From: a virus
IMG/VR virus record: IMGVR_UViG_3300021170_000034
Location: 1-44,340 of that record
Length of the DNA stretch: 44,340 nucleotides
Strand: one strand, 5' to 3'
Made by a program: the position numbers and the translations under genes. Shown here piece after piece: positions 7,538-13,651 of this stretch (positions are counted from its first letter, which is position 1; each line of letters starts with the position of its first letter). Under the pieces are notes generated by a model that worked only from the letters and a program-made list of their open reading frames with translations, was not told where the DNA came from and made no database searches.

Positions 7538-7697
7538 TGCGAGGAATTCCCCGTGCTGTTGAAGATGACGCGGCTACAAGAATTGGTTCACGAGAGGGGA
7601 GCGTGTCGGGCGGGTGCATGTGCGGTCACCCGGGCGCAGAGCAGCGCCGCTGCTGAGCCCGACGATGGCGCCAGCCGTGTTCGGCACTGCAAGGACC

Positions 7698-8057
7698 TCA
7701 TTGTCTTCCCCTCCTGTCCTTGAGGATCGCGATATCGTTCTCGTTTTTGCGCACGCGCTCCTCGAGCTTCTGCTGCGCGGTCTCGTTCGCCGCCGCCTCG
7801 CGCTGCATGTCGGCGCGCAATACGTGGCGGGTTTCCTGCGTCTGCGCGTCCACATAGGTGCGTCCAGCCGCGAAGCGCTCGGCCATGCGCCATGACGCAC
7901 CGACCGCGCCGACGATCGCGCCGCCGCAGGCGATCAGCGCGGCGACCACAGCCTGAATCCACGCCGGAAGATCGCCATTGGTTTGCGTCAATTTCTCCCC
8001 CAAACCCACAGCAGCGCCACCCGGGTCGGAATCGGTGCCGTCACCGTCCGGCACCAT
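7698..8057 (-). CDS. Membrane protein with coiled-coil tail (holin or spanin candidate)
   Basis: A 119-residue protein with one clear transmembrane segment at about 33-53 (AWIQAVVAALIACGGAIVGA) followed by a charged heptad-rich helix (ETAQQKLEERVRKNENDIA). This anchor-plus-periplasmic-coil layout is typical of inner-membrane spanins and of some phage membrane proteins. The start overlaps the end of the preceding secreted-protein gene by 17 bases. The 160 bases between its end and the peptidase hold only doubtful short frames. Confidence 0.7.
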   Translation of the reverse strand: MVPDGDGTDSDPGGAAVGLGEKLTQTNGDLPAWIQAVVAALIACGGAIVGAVGASWRMAERFAAGRTYVDAQTQETRHVLRADMQREAAANETAQQKLEERVRKNENDIAILKDRRGRQ

Positions 8058-8313
8058 TGGGTGCCCCGCTGGTGTCGACGTGCATTTGCAGCGGATCGAT
8101 CACGACGCGGATCGTGAAGACGCGCCGGTTGCGCTCGACCGTGACGCCGCTGATCGCGTAGCGGGCTTCGCCCACGGCGAATATCTTGCCGCGGTTGAGG
8201 CCGCCCGCCGCGAGCGCCGCGCGCATCAGCTCGAGCGAGAGCGGCGGCGAGAGCTCGGCCGCCTGGGCCGGCGCCGCCAGCACAAGCGCCAGCAGCGCGG
8301 CGCCTCGGATCAC
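8041..8313 (-). CDS. Small secreted protein
   Basis: A 90-residue protein starting at a GTG that overlaps the preceding stop (GTGA). The N-terminal signal peptide is clear (IRGAALLALVLAAPAQAAE). The mature part of about 70 residues has a beta-rich look (FAVGEARYAISGVTVERNRR). No known family. It is coupled to the genes on both sides, so it is probably made together with the lysis functions. Confidence 0.65.
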   Translation of the reverse strand: MIRGAALLALVLAAPAQAAELSPPLSLELMRAALAAGGLNRGKIFAVGEARYAISGVTVERNRRVFTIRVVIDPLQMHVDTSGAPNGAGR

Positions 8314-8609
8314 GGGCCGGCATCCTGTGCGGTCGCGGCGGCAGTCGCCGTGTCGAAGGCGGCGTCGAGGGCTGCTTCCTGTGTATCGAGTTGGTCGAGC
8401 TGGGCCGGAGTGACGACGCCGCTCGATCGCAAGGCCGTGATCATGTTGCGGATCGGCTGGGCCAGCGCTTCGCCAACGTCGACGGCGAGCGGCACCGCCT
8501 GTTCGATGATGCCGATGATGTTGGTGACCTCCGCGGCGGAGGCGCCGGCAATGATGCGCGGCAGGAACGTGGCGAGAAGCTGCAGGATTTGGACGATGAT
8601 GGCGCTCAT
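8310..8609 (-). CDS. Hypothetical amphipathic protein
   Basis: A 99-residue protein starting MSAIIVQILQLLATFLPRII. It has hydrophobic stretches at 2-24 and 28-45 and an acidic helical C-terminus. The longer frame upstream lies inside the lipoprotein gene, so the ATG at 8609 is used. It may associate with the membrane. Function unknown. Confidence 0.65.
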   Translation of the reverse strand: MSAIIVQILQLLATFLPRIIAGASAAEVTNIIGIIEQAVPLAVDVGEALAQPIRNMITALRSSGVVTPAQLDQLDTQEAALDAAFDTATAAATAQDAGP

Positions 8610-8623
8610 GATGGCGTTCCTTT

Positions 8624-9022
8624 TCACTTGCTCGCAAACAGCGCTGAAAGCGCCGACGTGGTGTTGCCGAGATCGTTGTAGACCGTAACGAGGCTGATGC
8701 TCGCGCCGGGATTGGCGCGCAGCGCCGCCTTGAGCCCATTGCGGTCGGCACGGCCGGCGCGGATCAGCGGGATCGCCTTGGCCGTGATGGCGGGATCCCG
8801 GCAGATGGTCGGACCAGTGCCGCAGCGCGGCAGATTGAGGTAGTCGGTCGCGATGGCCTCGATCGAGTCGAAGGCGTTGATGGCCACCACGACCGCCTGC
8901 GGCGGCACTACATTGCCGGTCGCAATCGAGAAGAGGGACTCGATCTTTTGCACCTCGGCGCAGCCGCCGAGGGGGACAAGAAACGCGAGCGCGCAAGCGC
9001 CCGCGAGGATGAGTTTGCGCAT
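8624..9022 (-). CDS. Phage lipoprotein
   Basis: A 132-residue protein with a lipoprotein signal (MRKLILAGACALAFLVPLGG followed by C21; lipobox L-G-G-C). The mature part is helical (QAVVVAINAFDSIEAIATDY). It could be an outer-membrane lipoprotein acting in lysis (an o-spanin-like role) or in superinfection exclusion. It lies inside the lysis block, 14 bases upstream of the preceding hypothetical gene. The lipid anchor is well supported; the role is inference. Confidence 0.75.
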   Translation of the reverse strand: MRKLILAGACALAFLVPLGGCAEVQKIESLFSIATGNVVPPQAVVVAINAFDSIEAIATDYLNLPRCGTGPTICRDPAITAKAIPLIRAGRADRNGLKAALRANPGASISLVTVYNDLGNTTSALSALFASK

Positions 9023-9068
9023 GGGGTAGGTTCTCCGGGTTTGGTTCTGGTGAAAGTTTCGGTCGGCG

Positions 9069-9167
9069 TTATCCTCTGAATGTCATATGCCACAGGGCGC
9101 CGCCGACATACCAAGCGCCCAATGCAAGCAGACCGATGGCTATTGCCGCGACAATCCATCCCCACAT
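9069..9167 (-). CDS. Tiny single-span membrane protein
   Basis: A 32-residue protein, nearly all one transmembrane helix (MWGWIVAAIAIGLLALGAWY), with an aromatic and basic end. It is preceded by a GGAG-type ribosome-binding site (minus-strand AAAGGAGTCCGTCAA). One of several micro-membrane genes in this block. Confidence 0.6.
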   Translation of the reverse strand: MWGWIVAAIAIGLLALGAWYVGGALWHMTFRG

Positions 9168-9180
9168 TTGACGGACTCCT

Positions 9181-9588
9181 TTACGTCTTGTTCGGTACTG
9201 CGATCGAAGCGGCGATCGACGTTCCGGCCTGCACGACGGTCGGACCCGGGACGGATGCCGCGAGAGCCCGGCCTTCCGGCGTCTGCGTCGTGATGACGCC
9301 GGCAACGCCCGAGCCCGGGACGGTCGCGAGCGCGCCGACTGCTGCGACCTGATGGCTGGTGCTCGCCGTGTAGGCCGCCCATATTCCCGACAGGACGGTG
9401 ACCAGCGTGCCGACGCCCGTCGCGATGCTGGCGACGCCGGCCCCGATCTGCGAAAGCGCGTCGTTGATCTTGCCCGCCTCGTCGCCGCTGATCAGGTGCA
9501 TGACGGACGCAAACGCGACGATGCTCGCCGCGGCGGTAAGAACGTGGCGCCCGGCCGCTATCACCTGTGCTTGCGATGGGGTTTGCAT
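9181..9588 (-). CDS. Membrane protein, holin candidate
   Basis: A 135-residue protein. Residues about 10-37 and 47-73 are hydrophobic helices (HVLTAAASIVAFASVMHLIS; VASIATGVGTLVTVLSGIWA) separated by a short charged turn, followed by a soluble beta-rich C-terminus. Two membrane spans beside endolysin-type genes make it a fair holin candidate. I chose the ATG at 9588, because the longer frame overlaps the next gene and a ribosome-binding site (minus-strand AAAGGAAAAATAAAC) precedes 9588. Confidence 0.7.
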   Translation of the reverse strand: MQTPSQAQVIAAGRHVLTAAASIVAFASVMHLISGDEAGKINDALSQIGAGVASIATGVGTLVTVLSGIWAAYTASTSHQVAAVGALATVPGSGVAGVITTQTPEGRALAASVPGPTVVQAGTSIAASIAVPNKT

Positions 9589-9608
9589 GTTTATTTTTCC
9601 TTTGGTTG

Positions 9609-9758
9609 TCAATTCCACGCACGCACGAGGAAGATCACCAGCACCACGACAGCGGCGGCGAACACGAGCCACGCTTTGCCGCCGACGATGATCGCGAGGA
9701 TTAGCGTGGCGATCACGGCGAGAAACAATGCGATCAGGATTTGGAAGGCGGCGGGCAT
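9609..9758 (-). CDS. Small two-span membrane protein
   Basis: A 49-residue protein, MPAAFQILIALFLAVIATLI onward, almost entirely hydrophobic with a KAW turn in the middle. The predicted hairpin of two transmembrane helices suits a pinholin-like or antiholin-like peptide. It is too short to assign further. Confidence 0.6.
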   Translation of the reverse strand: MPAAFQILIALFLAVIATLILAIIVGGKAWLVFAAAVVVLVIFLVRAWN

Positions 9759-9910
9759 GGTTCACCTTTCACAGCGCGATGAACGCGCGCACCAGGAAGT
9801 AGCCGACGCCCGCGACGACCAGCAGCACACCTGCGCCCGCCATCATGATCGTGAGCGGTGAGGACGAGGGCGATCCCGCCCGCGATGGCGGCGAGTGCAA
9901 GCCATTTCAT
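9734..9910 (-). CDS. Doubtful small membrane ORF overlapping two neighbours
   Basis: The frame begins with a convincing transmembrane-like stretch (MKWLALAAIAGGIALVLTA), but its basic second half overlaps the 25-residue gene at 9769-9846 in another frame and runs into the 49-residue gene. Only the first third looks like protein. It is recorded as a possible micro-gene. Confidence 0.3.
   Translation of the reverse strand: MKWLALAAIAGGIALVLTAHDHDGGRRCAAGRRGRRLLPGARVHRAVKGEPCPPPSKS
9769..9846 (-). CDS. Tiny membrane peptide
   Basis: A 25-residue frame (MMAGAGVLLVVAGVGYFLVR then AFIAL) that is one complete transmembrane helix. It lies between two other micro-membrane frames, with no recognised family. 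Confidence 0.4.
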   Translation of the reverse strand: MMAGAGVLLVVAGVGYFLVRAFIAL

Positions 9911-10080
9911 GGTGTGGCTCCATTCGGTTGCGCAGGCACCATCGGCGCACCGTTCATTGATCGGATCACCGTTGCTATCTGTGCGGCACGCAGATTGCCT
10001 TCATGGTTGCCGTCAAGCTCGTTTTCGGCCGCGACCGCGCAGCGCTCGATGACGGCATCGCGTTCCTCGATCGTCATCAT
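9907..10080 (-). CDS. Hypothetical soluble protein, 57 aa
   Basis: A 57-residue helical, charged protein (MMTIEERDAVIERCAVAAEN onward) with a proline-rich tail. The start overlaps the stop of the 21-residue membrane peptide gene. Function unknown. Confidence 0.55.
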   Translation of the reverse strand: MMTIEERDAVIERCAVAAENELDGNHEGNLRAAQIATVIRSMNGAPMVPAQPNGATP

Positions 10081-10142
10081 CGGTAAAACAGGCCGATGAC
10101 GAGAAACCCTAAGATAATGGCGAAGACCAAGCCCCAGCTCAT
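10077..10142 (-). CDS. 21-residue membrane peptide coupled to the endolysin candidate
   Basis: The frame MSWGLVFAIILGFLVIGLFY-R is one transmembrane helix. Its ATG overlaps the stop of the glycoside-hydrolase-like gene (ATGA), and its own stop overlaps the next ATG. This double overlap argues that it is translated. Confidence 0.5.
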   Translation of the reverse strand: MSWGLVFAIILGFLVIGLFYR

Positions 10143-10888
10143 GATCCGCCTCCCGCTTGGCGATCGGGCGGCGGGACGATCGGCGCAGTCGCGACGGACA
10201 CGGCAGGCTTCGGTGCGGGCGGCGCAGGATGATCGGGCGGTGCGGGCGGCATCGCCGCAGCGCCGGCCGCGGCACCGAACGGCACGAATGCGCCGATGTC
10301 CGGCCCCTTGCCGGTCACGTCGAGATGCTCGGCATCAGGGTCGGTATCGAGGCCCGCAACGGGCGTCGGCAGCGCCTGCTTGAGCTCGTAGCGGCCGGCG
10401 GCGGCGGACGCCTTGCTGCCGCGGAAGCCGGTCGAGTCGGTGAGCCAACGCGCCACGATGACGCCGGCCGAAAAGAGCTTGTCGAGCATCCACCCCGACG
10501 CGTAGCCGCCGCAGCGGTAGGGCGCGATGGCGTCGCGGAAGGCGACAAATGCGTCTCGCGTCGGGCCGAAGATCGCGTCGGTCGTGTCCTCGTCAGCCGT
10601 GTACCAGATGATCGTGCCGGCGGGCGCGCCGAGCTGCTGCGCGCGCTTCTTGGCGTAGACGCCATCCCGGTGCCCGACATCCGCGCCGCGCGGGCGGCCG
10701 TTGACCTCGTAGACGAGCGCGAGCTGCAGGCCCACCGCCGCGATGGCGCGCGCCTCGGCGTCGCTCACGCATTTGTCCTGTCGCGCGGGCGGCGCCGCGA
10801 TATAGCGGATGTAGGTGTCATACCCGGCTGCCTTGAGGCGATCGTAGTGGCCGCGGGTGTCGCGGTTGGTGTCGAGGATGTGGGGCAT
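10139..10888 (-). CDS. DUF1906-like glycoside-hydrolase-fold protein, endolysin candidate
   Basis: A 249-residue protein whose first 190 residues resemble the DUF1906/Rv2525c-like glycoside hydrolase-like domain (TIM-barrel fold, related to GH25-type muramidases). Typical segments are the opening ILDTNRD, then YDTYIRYIA, LALVYEVNGR, IIWYTADEDTTDAIF and APYRCGGYASGWMLDKLF. The acidic residues in VYEVNG and YTADEDTT are catalytic-site candidates. The last 60 residues are an A/P-rich low-complexity tail. There is no signal peptide, so release would need a holin. The ATG follows a GGGAGA ribosome-binding site. Muralytic activity is inferred from the fold and the surrounding membrane genes. Confidence 0.75.
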   Translation of the reverse strand: MPHILDTNRDTRGHYDRLKAAGYDTYIRYIAAPPARQDKCVSDAEARAIAAVGLQLALVYEVNGRPRGADVGHRDGVYAKKRAQQLGAPAGTIIWYTADEDTTDAIFGPTRDAFVAFRDAIAPYRCGGYASGWMLDKLFSAGVIVARWLTDSTGFRGSKASAAAGRYELKQALPTPVAGLDTDPDAEHLDVTGKGPDIGAFVPFGAAAGAAAMPPAPPDHPAPPAPKPAVSVATAPIVPPPDRQAGGGS

Positions 10889-10991
10889 GATGTTCTCCCG
10901 AGCAGTTGATGAATTCTCGCGGCAGCGGGCCGTAGCCGACCGGCGGCCACGGCGGGATGAAACAGGCGAGGATCAGCAGGAGGGGCTTCAT
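10818..10991 (-). CDS. Possible small exported protein overlapping the endolysin candidate
   Basis: A 57-codon frame whose start overlaps the preceding stop (ATGA). It begins with a signal-like MKPLLLILACFIPPWPPVGY and becomes H/P/R-rich where it overlaps the endolysin gene by 71 bases in another frame. LILAC loosely resembles a lipobox. Such an out-of-frame lipoprotein gene would suit a spanin pair, but the evidence is thin. Confidence 0.4.
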   Translation of the reverse strand: MKPLLLILACFIPPWPPVGYGPLPREFINCSGEHHAPHPRHQPRHPRPLRSPQGSRV

Positions 10992-11158
10992 GCGGCCTGC
11001 TTTGCCGCAGGCTGCTGCACCGCGAACGGCTCATACCAAGCCTGTATCCCGTCGCCGGCCGCATCGCGCGCGGCGGTGTTGGCGTCGATCTCGCGCGCGA
11101 AGACGCCGACGACGCCGCGCCCCTGTTTGGTCTCGACCATCACCACGAAGACGCTCAT
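10988..11158 (-). CDS. Hypothetical small protein, 56 aa
   Basis: A 56-residue protein (MSVFVVMVETKQGRGVVGVF onward) with a ferredoxin-like beta-alpha look. Coupled to the upstream membrane protein by ATGA. No family known to me. Confidence 0.6.
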   Translation of the reverse strand: MSVFVVMVETKQGRGVVGVFAREIDANTAARDAAGDGIQAWYEPFAVQQPAAKQAA

Positions 11159-11337
11159 GGGAGTTGTTCTTTCTCGCGATGCACCTTGAGCCAATCGAGG
11201 CTCTTAGGCAATGGCTCTTTCTTTTCTTTCTGTGCACGGTCGTAGCCGTCACGGTCGCCGCGCAGCCAGCCGCCGAACCAGGCGAGGCCGTGCGTTCCGA
11301 GAAGGGCGAGAACGAGGGTGAGGTCGGCTTTGCTCAT
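11155..11337 (-). CDS. Small membrane-anchored protein at the head of the lysis block
   Basis: A 60-residue protein with one hydrophobic helix (ADLTLVLALLGTHGLAWFGG) and a strongly charged C-terminus (YDRAQKEKKEPLPK). Start chosen at MSKADL, because upstream sequence in frame is Arg/Pro-rich and unlikely to be coded. It is the first gene of the minus-strand lysis block. Confidence 0.6.
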   Translation of the reverse strand: MSKADLTLVLALLGTHGLAWFGGWLRGDRDGYDRAQKEKKEPLPKSLDWLKVHREKEQLP

Positions 11338-11617
11338 GTGGTTTTTCGGATTTGCGGCCTGCCGCGCCGTAGCTCGAAGAGCGTAGGCGGGACAATGAAC
11401 GCGGTGCGGACGCACGCGAGTCACAGTAAGCAGGCGCAGAGCAAGGTGCAAAACTTTGCAGAGCGGGCCGGGCGCAACTCCGGCTTGTCTGCCCGATTCA
11501 CACGGGCGTCTCCCCCTTGGCATGAGGGCGCTTCTATAAGCTCACGACTTTAGGCGACTGCCTTTCGTGCCACCTACTCGGCTTCATCCGTCAACCGCGT
11601 GTCTGCTTTCCACGCCG
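11338..11617. other. 280-base region without a convincing gene between lysis block and repressor
   Basis: Short frames exist on both strands, but none has a plausible start, ribosome-binding site or sensible composition. The region presumably carries the promoter for the minus-strand lysis block. I could not find a good -35/-10 pair. It contains one arm of a 16-bp inverted repeat (11451-11466). Confidence 0.5.
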
Positions 11618-11633
11618 CCGCTCTGCAAAGTTT
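11451..11633. repeat. Perfect 16-bp inverted repeat flanking 151 bases
   Basis: The left arm at 11451-11466 (AAACTTTGCAGAGCGG) is the exact reverse complement of the right arm at 11618-11633 (CCGCTCTGCAAAGTTT). The right arm overlaps the last bases of the ribbon-helix-helix gene. The enclosed 151 bases are non-coding. The arms may be paired operator sites, ends of a small element, or the stem of a large RNA hairpin. Confidence 0.8.
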
Positions 11634-11787
11634 AGCTCGTTCGTTTCGCCGCGATCTCGACCATGCGCCGGATGGCCTCCGGCCGCCCCGGCAAGTCGTC
11701 CTGACGGCGCCGCCAATCGTCGATCACCGCGAGCAATGCGGCCTGCAGCCGCACCTGTACGGGCGTCCCGATTTCGGACGCCCGCAT
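11632..11787 (-). CDS. Ribbon-helix-helix DNA-binding protein (Arc/CopG-like)
   Basis: A 51-residue protein from the ATG at 11787, which has GAGAGA just upstream. A longer start at 11829 is possible but lacks a ribosome-binding site and would cover the divergent promoter. The pattern is that of an RHH dimer: a beta strand TPVQVRL, helix AALLAVIDDWRRRQ, a loop and a second helix GRPEAIRRMVEIAAKR. RHH proteins bind operators as dimers through the strand. Its divergent position from the plus-strand ATPase pair suggests a repressor of that promoter, possibly autoregulated. Confidence 0.75.
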   Translation of the reverse strand: MRASEIGTPVQVRLQAALLAVIDDWRRRQDDLPGRPEAIRRMVEIAAKRTS

Positions 11788-11815
11788 CTTTTCTCTCGGT
11801 TTCGTGGTTGCACGG

Positions 11816-11845
11816 TTGACAGGCGCCATGAGGGCGTGCTATCAC
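11816..11845 (+). promoter_or_regulatory. Sigma70-type promoter for the plus-strand ATPase operon
   Basis: A perfect -35 TTGACA at 11816-11821 is followed after 18 bases by TATCAC at 11840-11845 as the -10. It lies in the gap between the divergent RHH gene and the plus-strand gene at 11919, with a predicted start near 11852. The spacer holds GC-rich symmetric sequence (GGCGCC) that could be an operator. Confidence 0.6.
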
Positions 11846-11918
11846 AGAAATACGCGGCGGGCAAGCGTCCCTGAGAAAGTCACTTGCCCGCCGCAAGACC
11901 AGGAACACGGAGATCAGG

Positions 11919-12314
11919 ATGTCCCTAGCCTTTTGCGCATCTACACCGATTCGGCCGCCCGCGGCCAATCTCAACCCCCTCGATACCGCAATCCACAACG
12001 CCGGACGCAAGCTGTGCGGCCTGATGATGACCCGCCTCGTCGGCGAGGCCGACAAGGGCGACGCGCAGGCGCTCACCCGCGATCTCCTCGACATCGCCAA
12101 GATCGTGGATGATGCGCTCCTCGAGATCGGCCGCGAGGCCAAGGTGCATTTCGGATCGGATGTCGATCTCACCCTCTTCTGCGATCAGCTTTCCGGCGCC
12201 TTGGAAGGCAACGCGACGCATACGATCTGCGCGGCCGTCGAGGCGCGCGAGGAGGAGTTGGGCGAGGCGATCGATCCGGACTGGCGGTTCAAACACCGCC
12301 GCGCGGTCGCCTGA
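11919..12314 (+). CDS. Hypothetical protein upstream of the ATPase
   Basis: A 131-residue, mostly helical acidic protein (RKLCGLMMTRLVGEADKGDA; LTRDLLDIAKIVDDALLEIG). No known motif. It is the first gene of the operon driven by the promoter at 11816 and lies 41 bases before the P-loop ATPase, so a role in phage recombination or replication is possible. Confidence 0.7.
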   Translation: MSLAFCASTPIRPPAANLNPLDTAIHNAGRKLCGLMMTRLVGEADKGDAQALTRDLLDIAKIVDDALLEIGREAKVHFGSDVDLTLFCDQLSGALEGNATHTICAAVEAREEELGEAIDPDWRFKHRRAVA

Positions 12315-12355
12315 TTTTTCCACAACCGTCACCCACACACAAAGGAACCAACGCC

Positions 12356-13591
12356 ATGACTCTGTTCGCACCAGCCCACAACGAAGCCGCCTATCTCAAG
12401 ATGGCCCTCATGGGCTTCCAGGGATCGGGCAAAACCTTCACCGCAACCGAGACCGCGATTGGTCTCGTGCTGCACATGCGCGAGTTGGGCTTGCCCGACG
12501 CCGGCAAGCCCATCGCGTTCGCCGACACCGAGAAGGGCAGCGATTGGATTTTGCCGCGCGTCAAGAAGGCGGGGCTTTCCATGATCACCGCCAAGACGCG
12601 CGCATTCTCCGATCTGCTCGCGCTCGTCAACGAAGCGGAGGCGTCCGCGTCCGTGCTGCTGATCGACTCGCTTACGCACTTCTGGGTCGAGTTGACCGAG
12701 ACCTACTGCGCCCGCAAGGCGGCCGAATACAATCGGTCGGGCTACCGCCTGCAGTTTCAGGACTGGGCGTTCCTCAAGGCGGAGTGGCGCAAGTTCACCG
12801 ACCGCTTCGTCAATTCCAGCCTGCACATCATCGCGGCGGGCCGCGCCGGCTACGAATTCGACATGGTCGAGGACGAGGACACCAAGAAGAAGCAGCTCGA
12901 AAAGACCGGCATCAAGATGAAGGCCGAAGGCGAGATGGGATACGAGCCTGACTTGCTCGTCCTCATGGAGCGCCGGATGAACCTCGACACCAAGTCGGAC
13001 GAGCACATGGCCCACGTCATCAAGGACCGCTCGACCTTGCTCGACGGCAAGGAATTCCCCGATCCGACCTTCGCGTCGTTCCTGCCGCACATCAAGTGCT
13101 TGAACCTCGGCGGGCGCCAGCTCGGCGTCGACACGACGCGCACCAGCGCCGGGATCATTCCGAGGGGCGAGCCGCGCGACAACCGCGCCACGCAGCGCAA
13201 GATCGTGCTCGCCGAGATCGAGGACTTGCTCACGACGCACTATCCGTCAACGGGCGCCAAGGACAAGCAGGCAAAGATCGGCCTTATCCGCAAGCACTTC
13301 AACGCCTCGTGGGTCGAGGTCGAGGAGGTCATGCCGCTGTTCGATCTGCGCGCCGGCTACGACGCGCTCCACGTGGAGCTCGAAAAAGCACCCTCGCGCT
13401 ACCACGCCGCCGCCGTGAGCCCCACGGCGCCCGCGCGCACGACGCTGCGCGAGGAGATCAACGACAGCCTGCCCGATCACTCGGCACCGCCAGCCGCGAC
13501 CGAGGCTACCCCCGGCAACAGCATGGGCGAGTTGATGCGCGCCTACGGGCACGTCAACCACGCCGAGGTTCCCTACTTGCTGGCAACGTAA
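12356..13591 (+). CDS. P-loop (RecA/AAA_24-type) ATPase, probable phage recombination or replication protein
   Basis: A 411-residue protein with a RecA-like nucleotide-binding core. The Walker A motif is G20-F-Q-G-S-G-K-T27. A beta-strand IAFADTEKG (about 56-64) corresponds to the AAA_24/RecA second strand. Walker B is SVLLIDSLTHFW around D106. The core continues with LHIIAAGRAGYEF. The C-terminal 130 residues (YPSTGAKDKQAKIGLIRKHF onward) form a separate helical domain. Phage proteins with this core include Sak4-type single-strand annealing partners and AAA_24 proteins near replication genes. Here it is longer than typical Sak4 proteins. It is the last gene of its operon and ends just before a strong hairpin. 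Confidence 0.8.
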   Translation: MTLFAPAHNEAAYLKMALMGFQGSGKTFTATETAIGLVLHMRELGLPDAGKPIAFADTEKGSDWILPRVKKAGLSMITAKTRAFSDLLALVNEAEASASVLLIDSLTHFWVELTETYCARKAAEYNRSGYRLQFQDWAFLKAEWRKFTDRFVNSSLHIIAAGRAGYEFDMVEDEDTKKKQLEKTGIKMKAEGEMGYEPDLLVLMERRMNLDTKSDEHMAHVIKDRSTLLDGKEFPDPTFASFLPHIKCLNLGGRQLGVDTTRTSAGIIPRGEPRDNRATQRKIVLAEIEDLLTTHYPSTGAKDKQAKIGLIRKHFNASWVEVEEVMPLFDLRAGYDALHVELEKAPSRYHAAAVSPTAPARTTLREEINDSLPDHSAPPAATEATPGNSMGELMRAYGHVNHAEVPYLLAT

Positions 13592-13607
13592 GCGTGGTGT
13601 GAGGCGC

Positions 13608-13641
13608 CCGCGCGGGAGGGCTTTCCTGGACTCCCGCGCGG
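13608..13641. terminator. Bidirectional hairpin terminator between convergent operons
   Basis: Perfect 11-bp arms CCGCGCGGGAG (13608-13618) and CTCCCGCGCGG (13631-13641) with a 12-base loop lie in the 60-base gap between the stop of the ATPase gene and the stop of the minus-strand tail-fibre gene. No long U tract follows on either side, so efficiency without Rho is uncertain. Confidence 0.7.
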
Positions 13642-13651
13642 TCGGCTTTGC

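Noticed and set aside
7574-7701. Short minus-strand frames between the coiled-coil membrane gene and the M15-type gene
   Set aside because: Two overlapping frames of about 37 codons exist, one with an ATGA overlap, but neither has a clear domain or composition.
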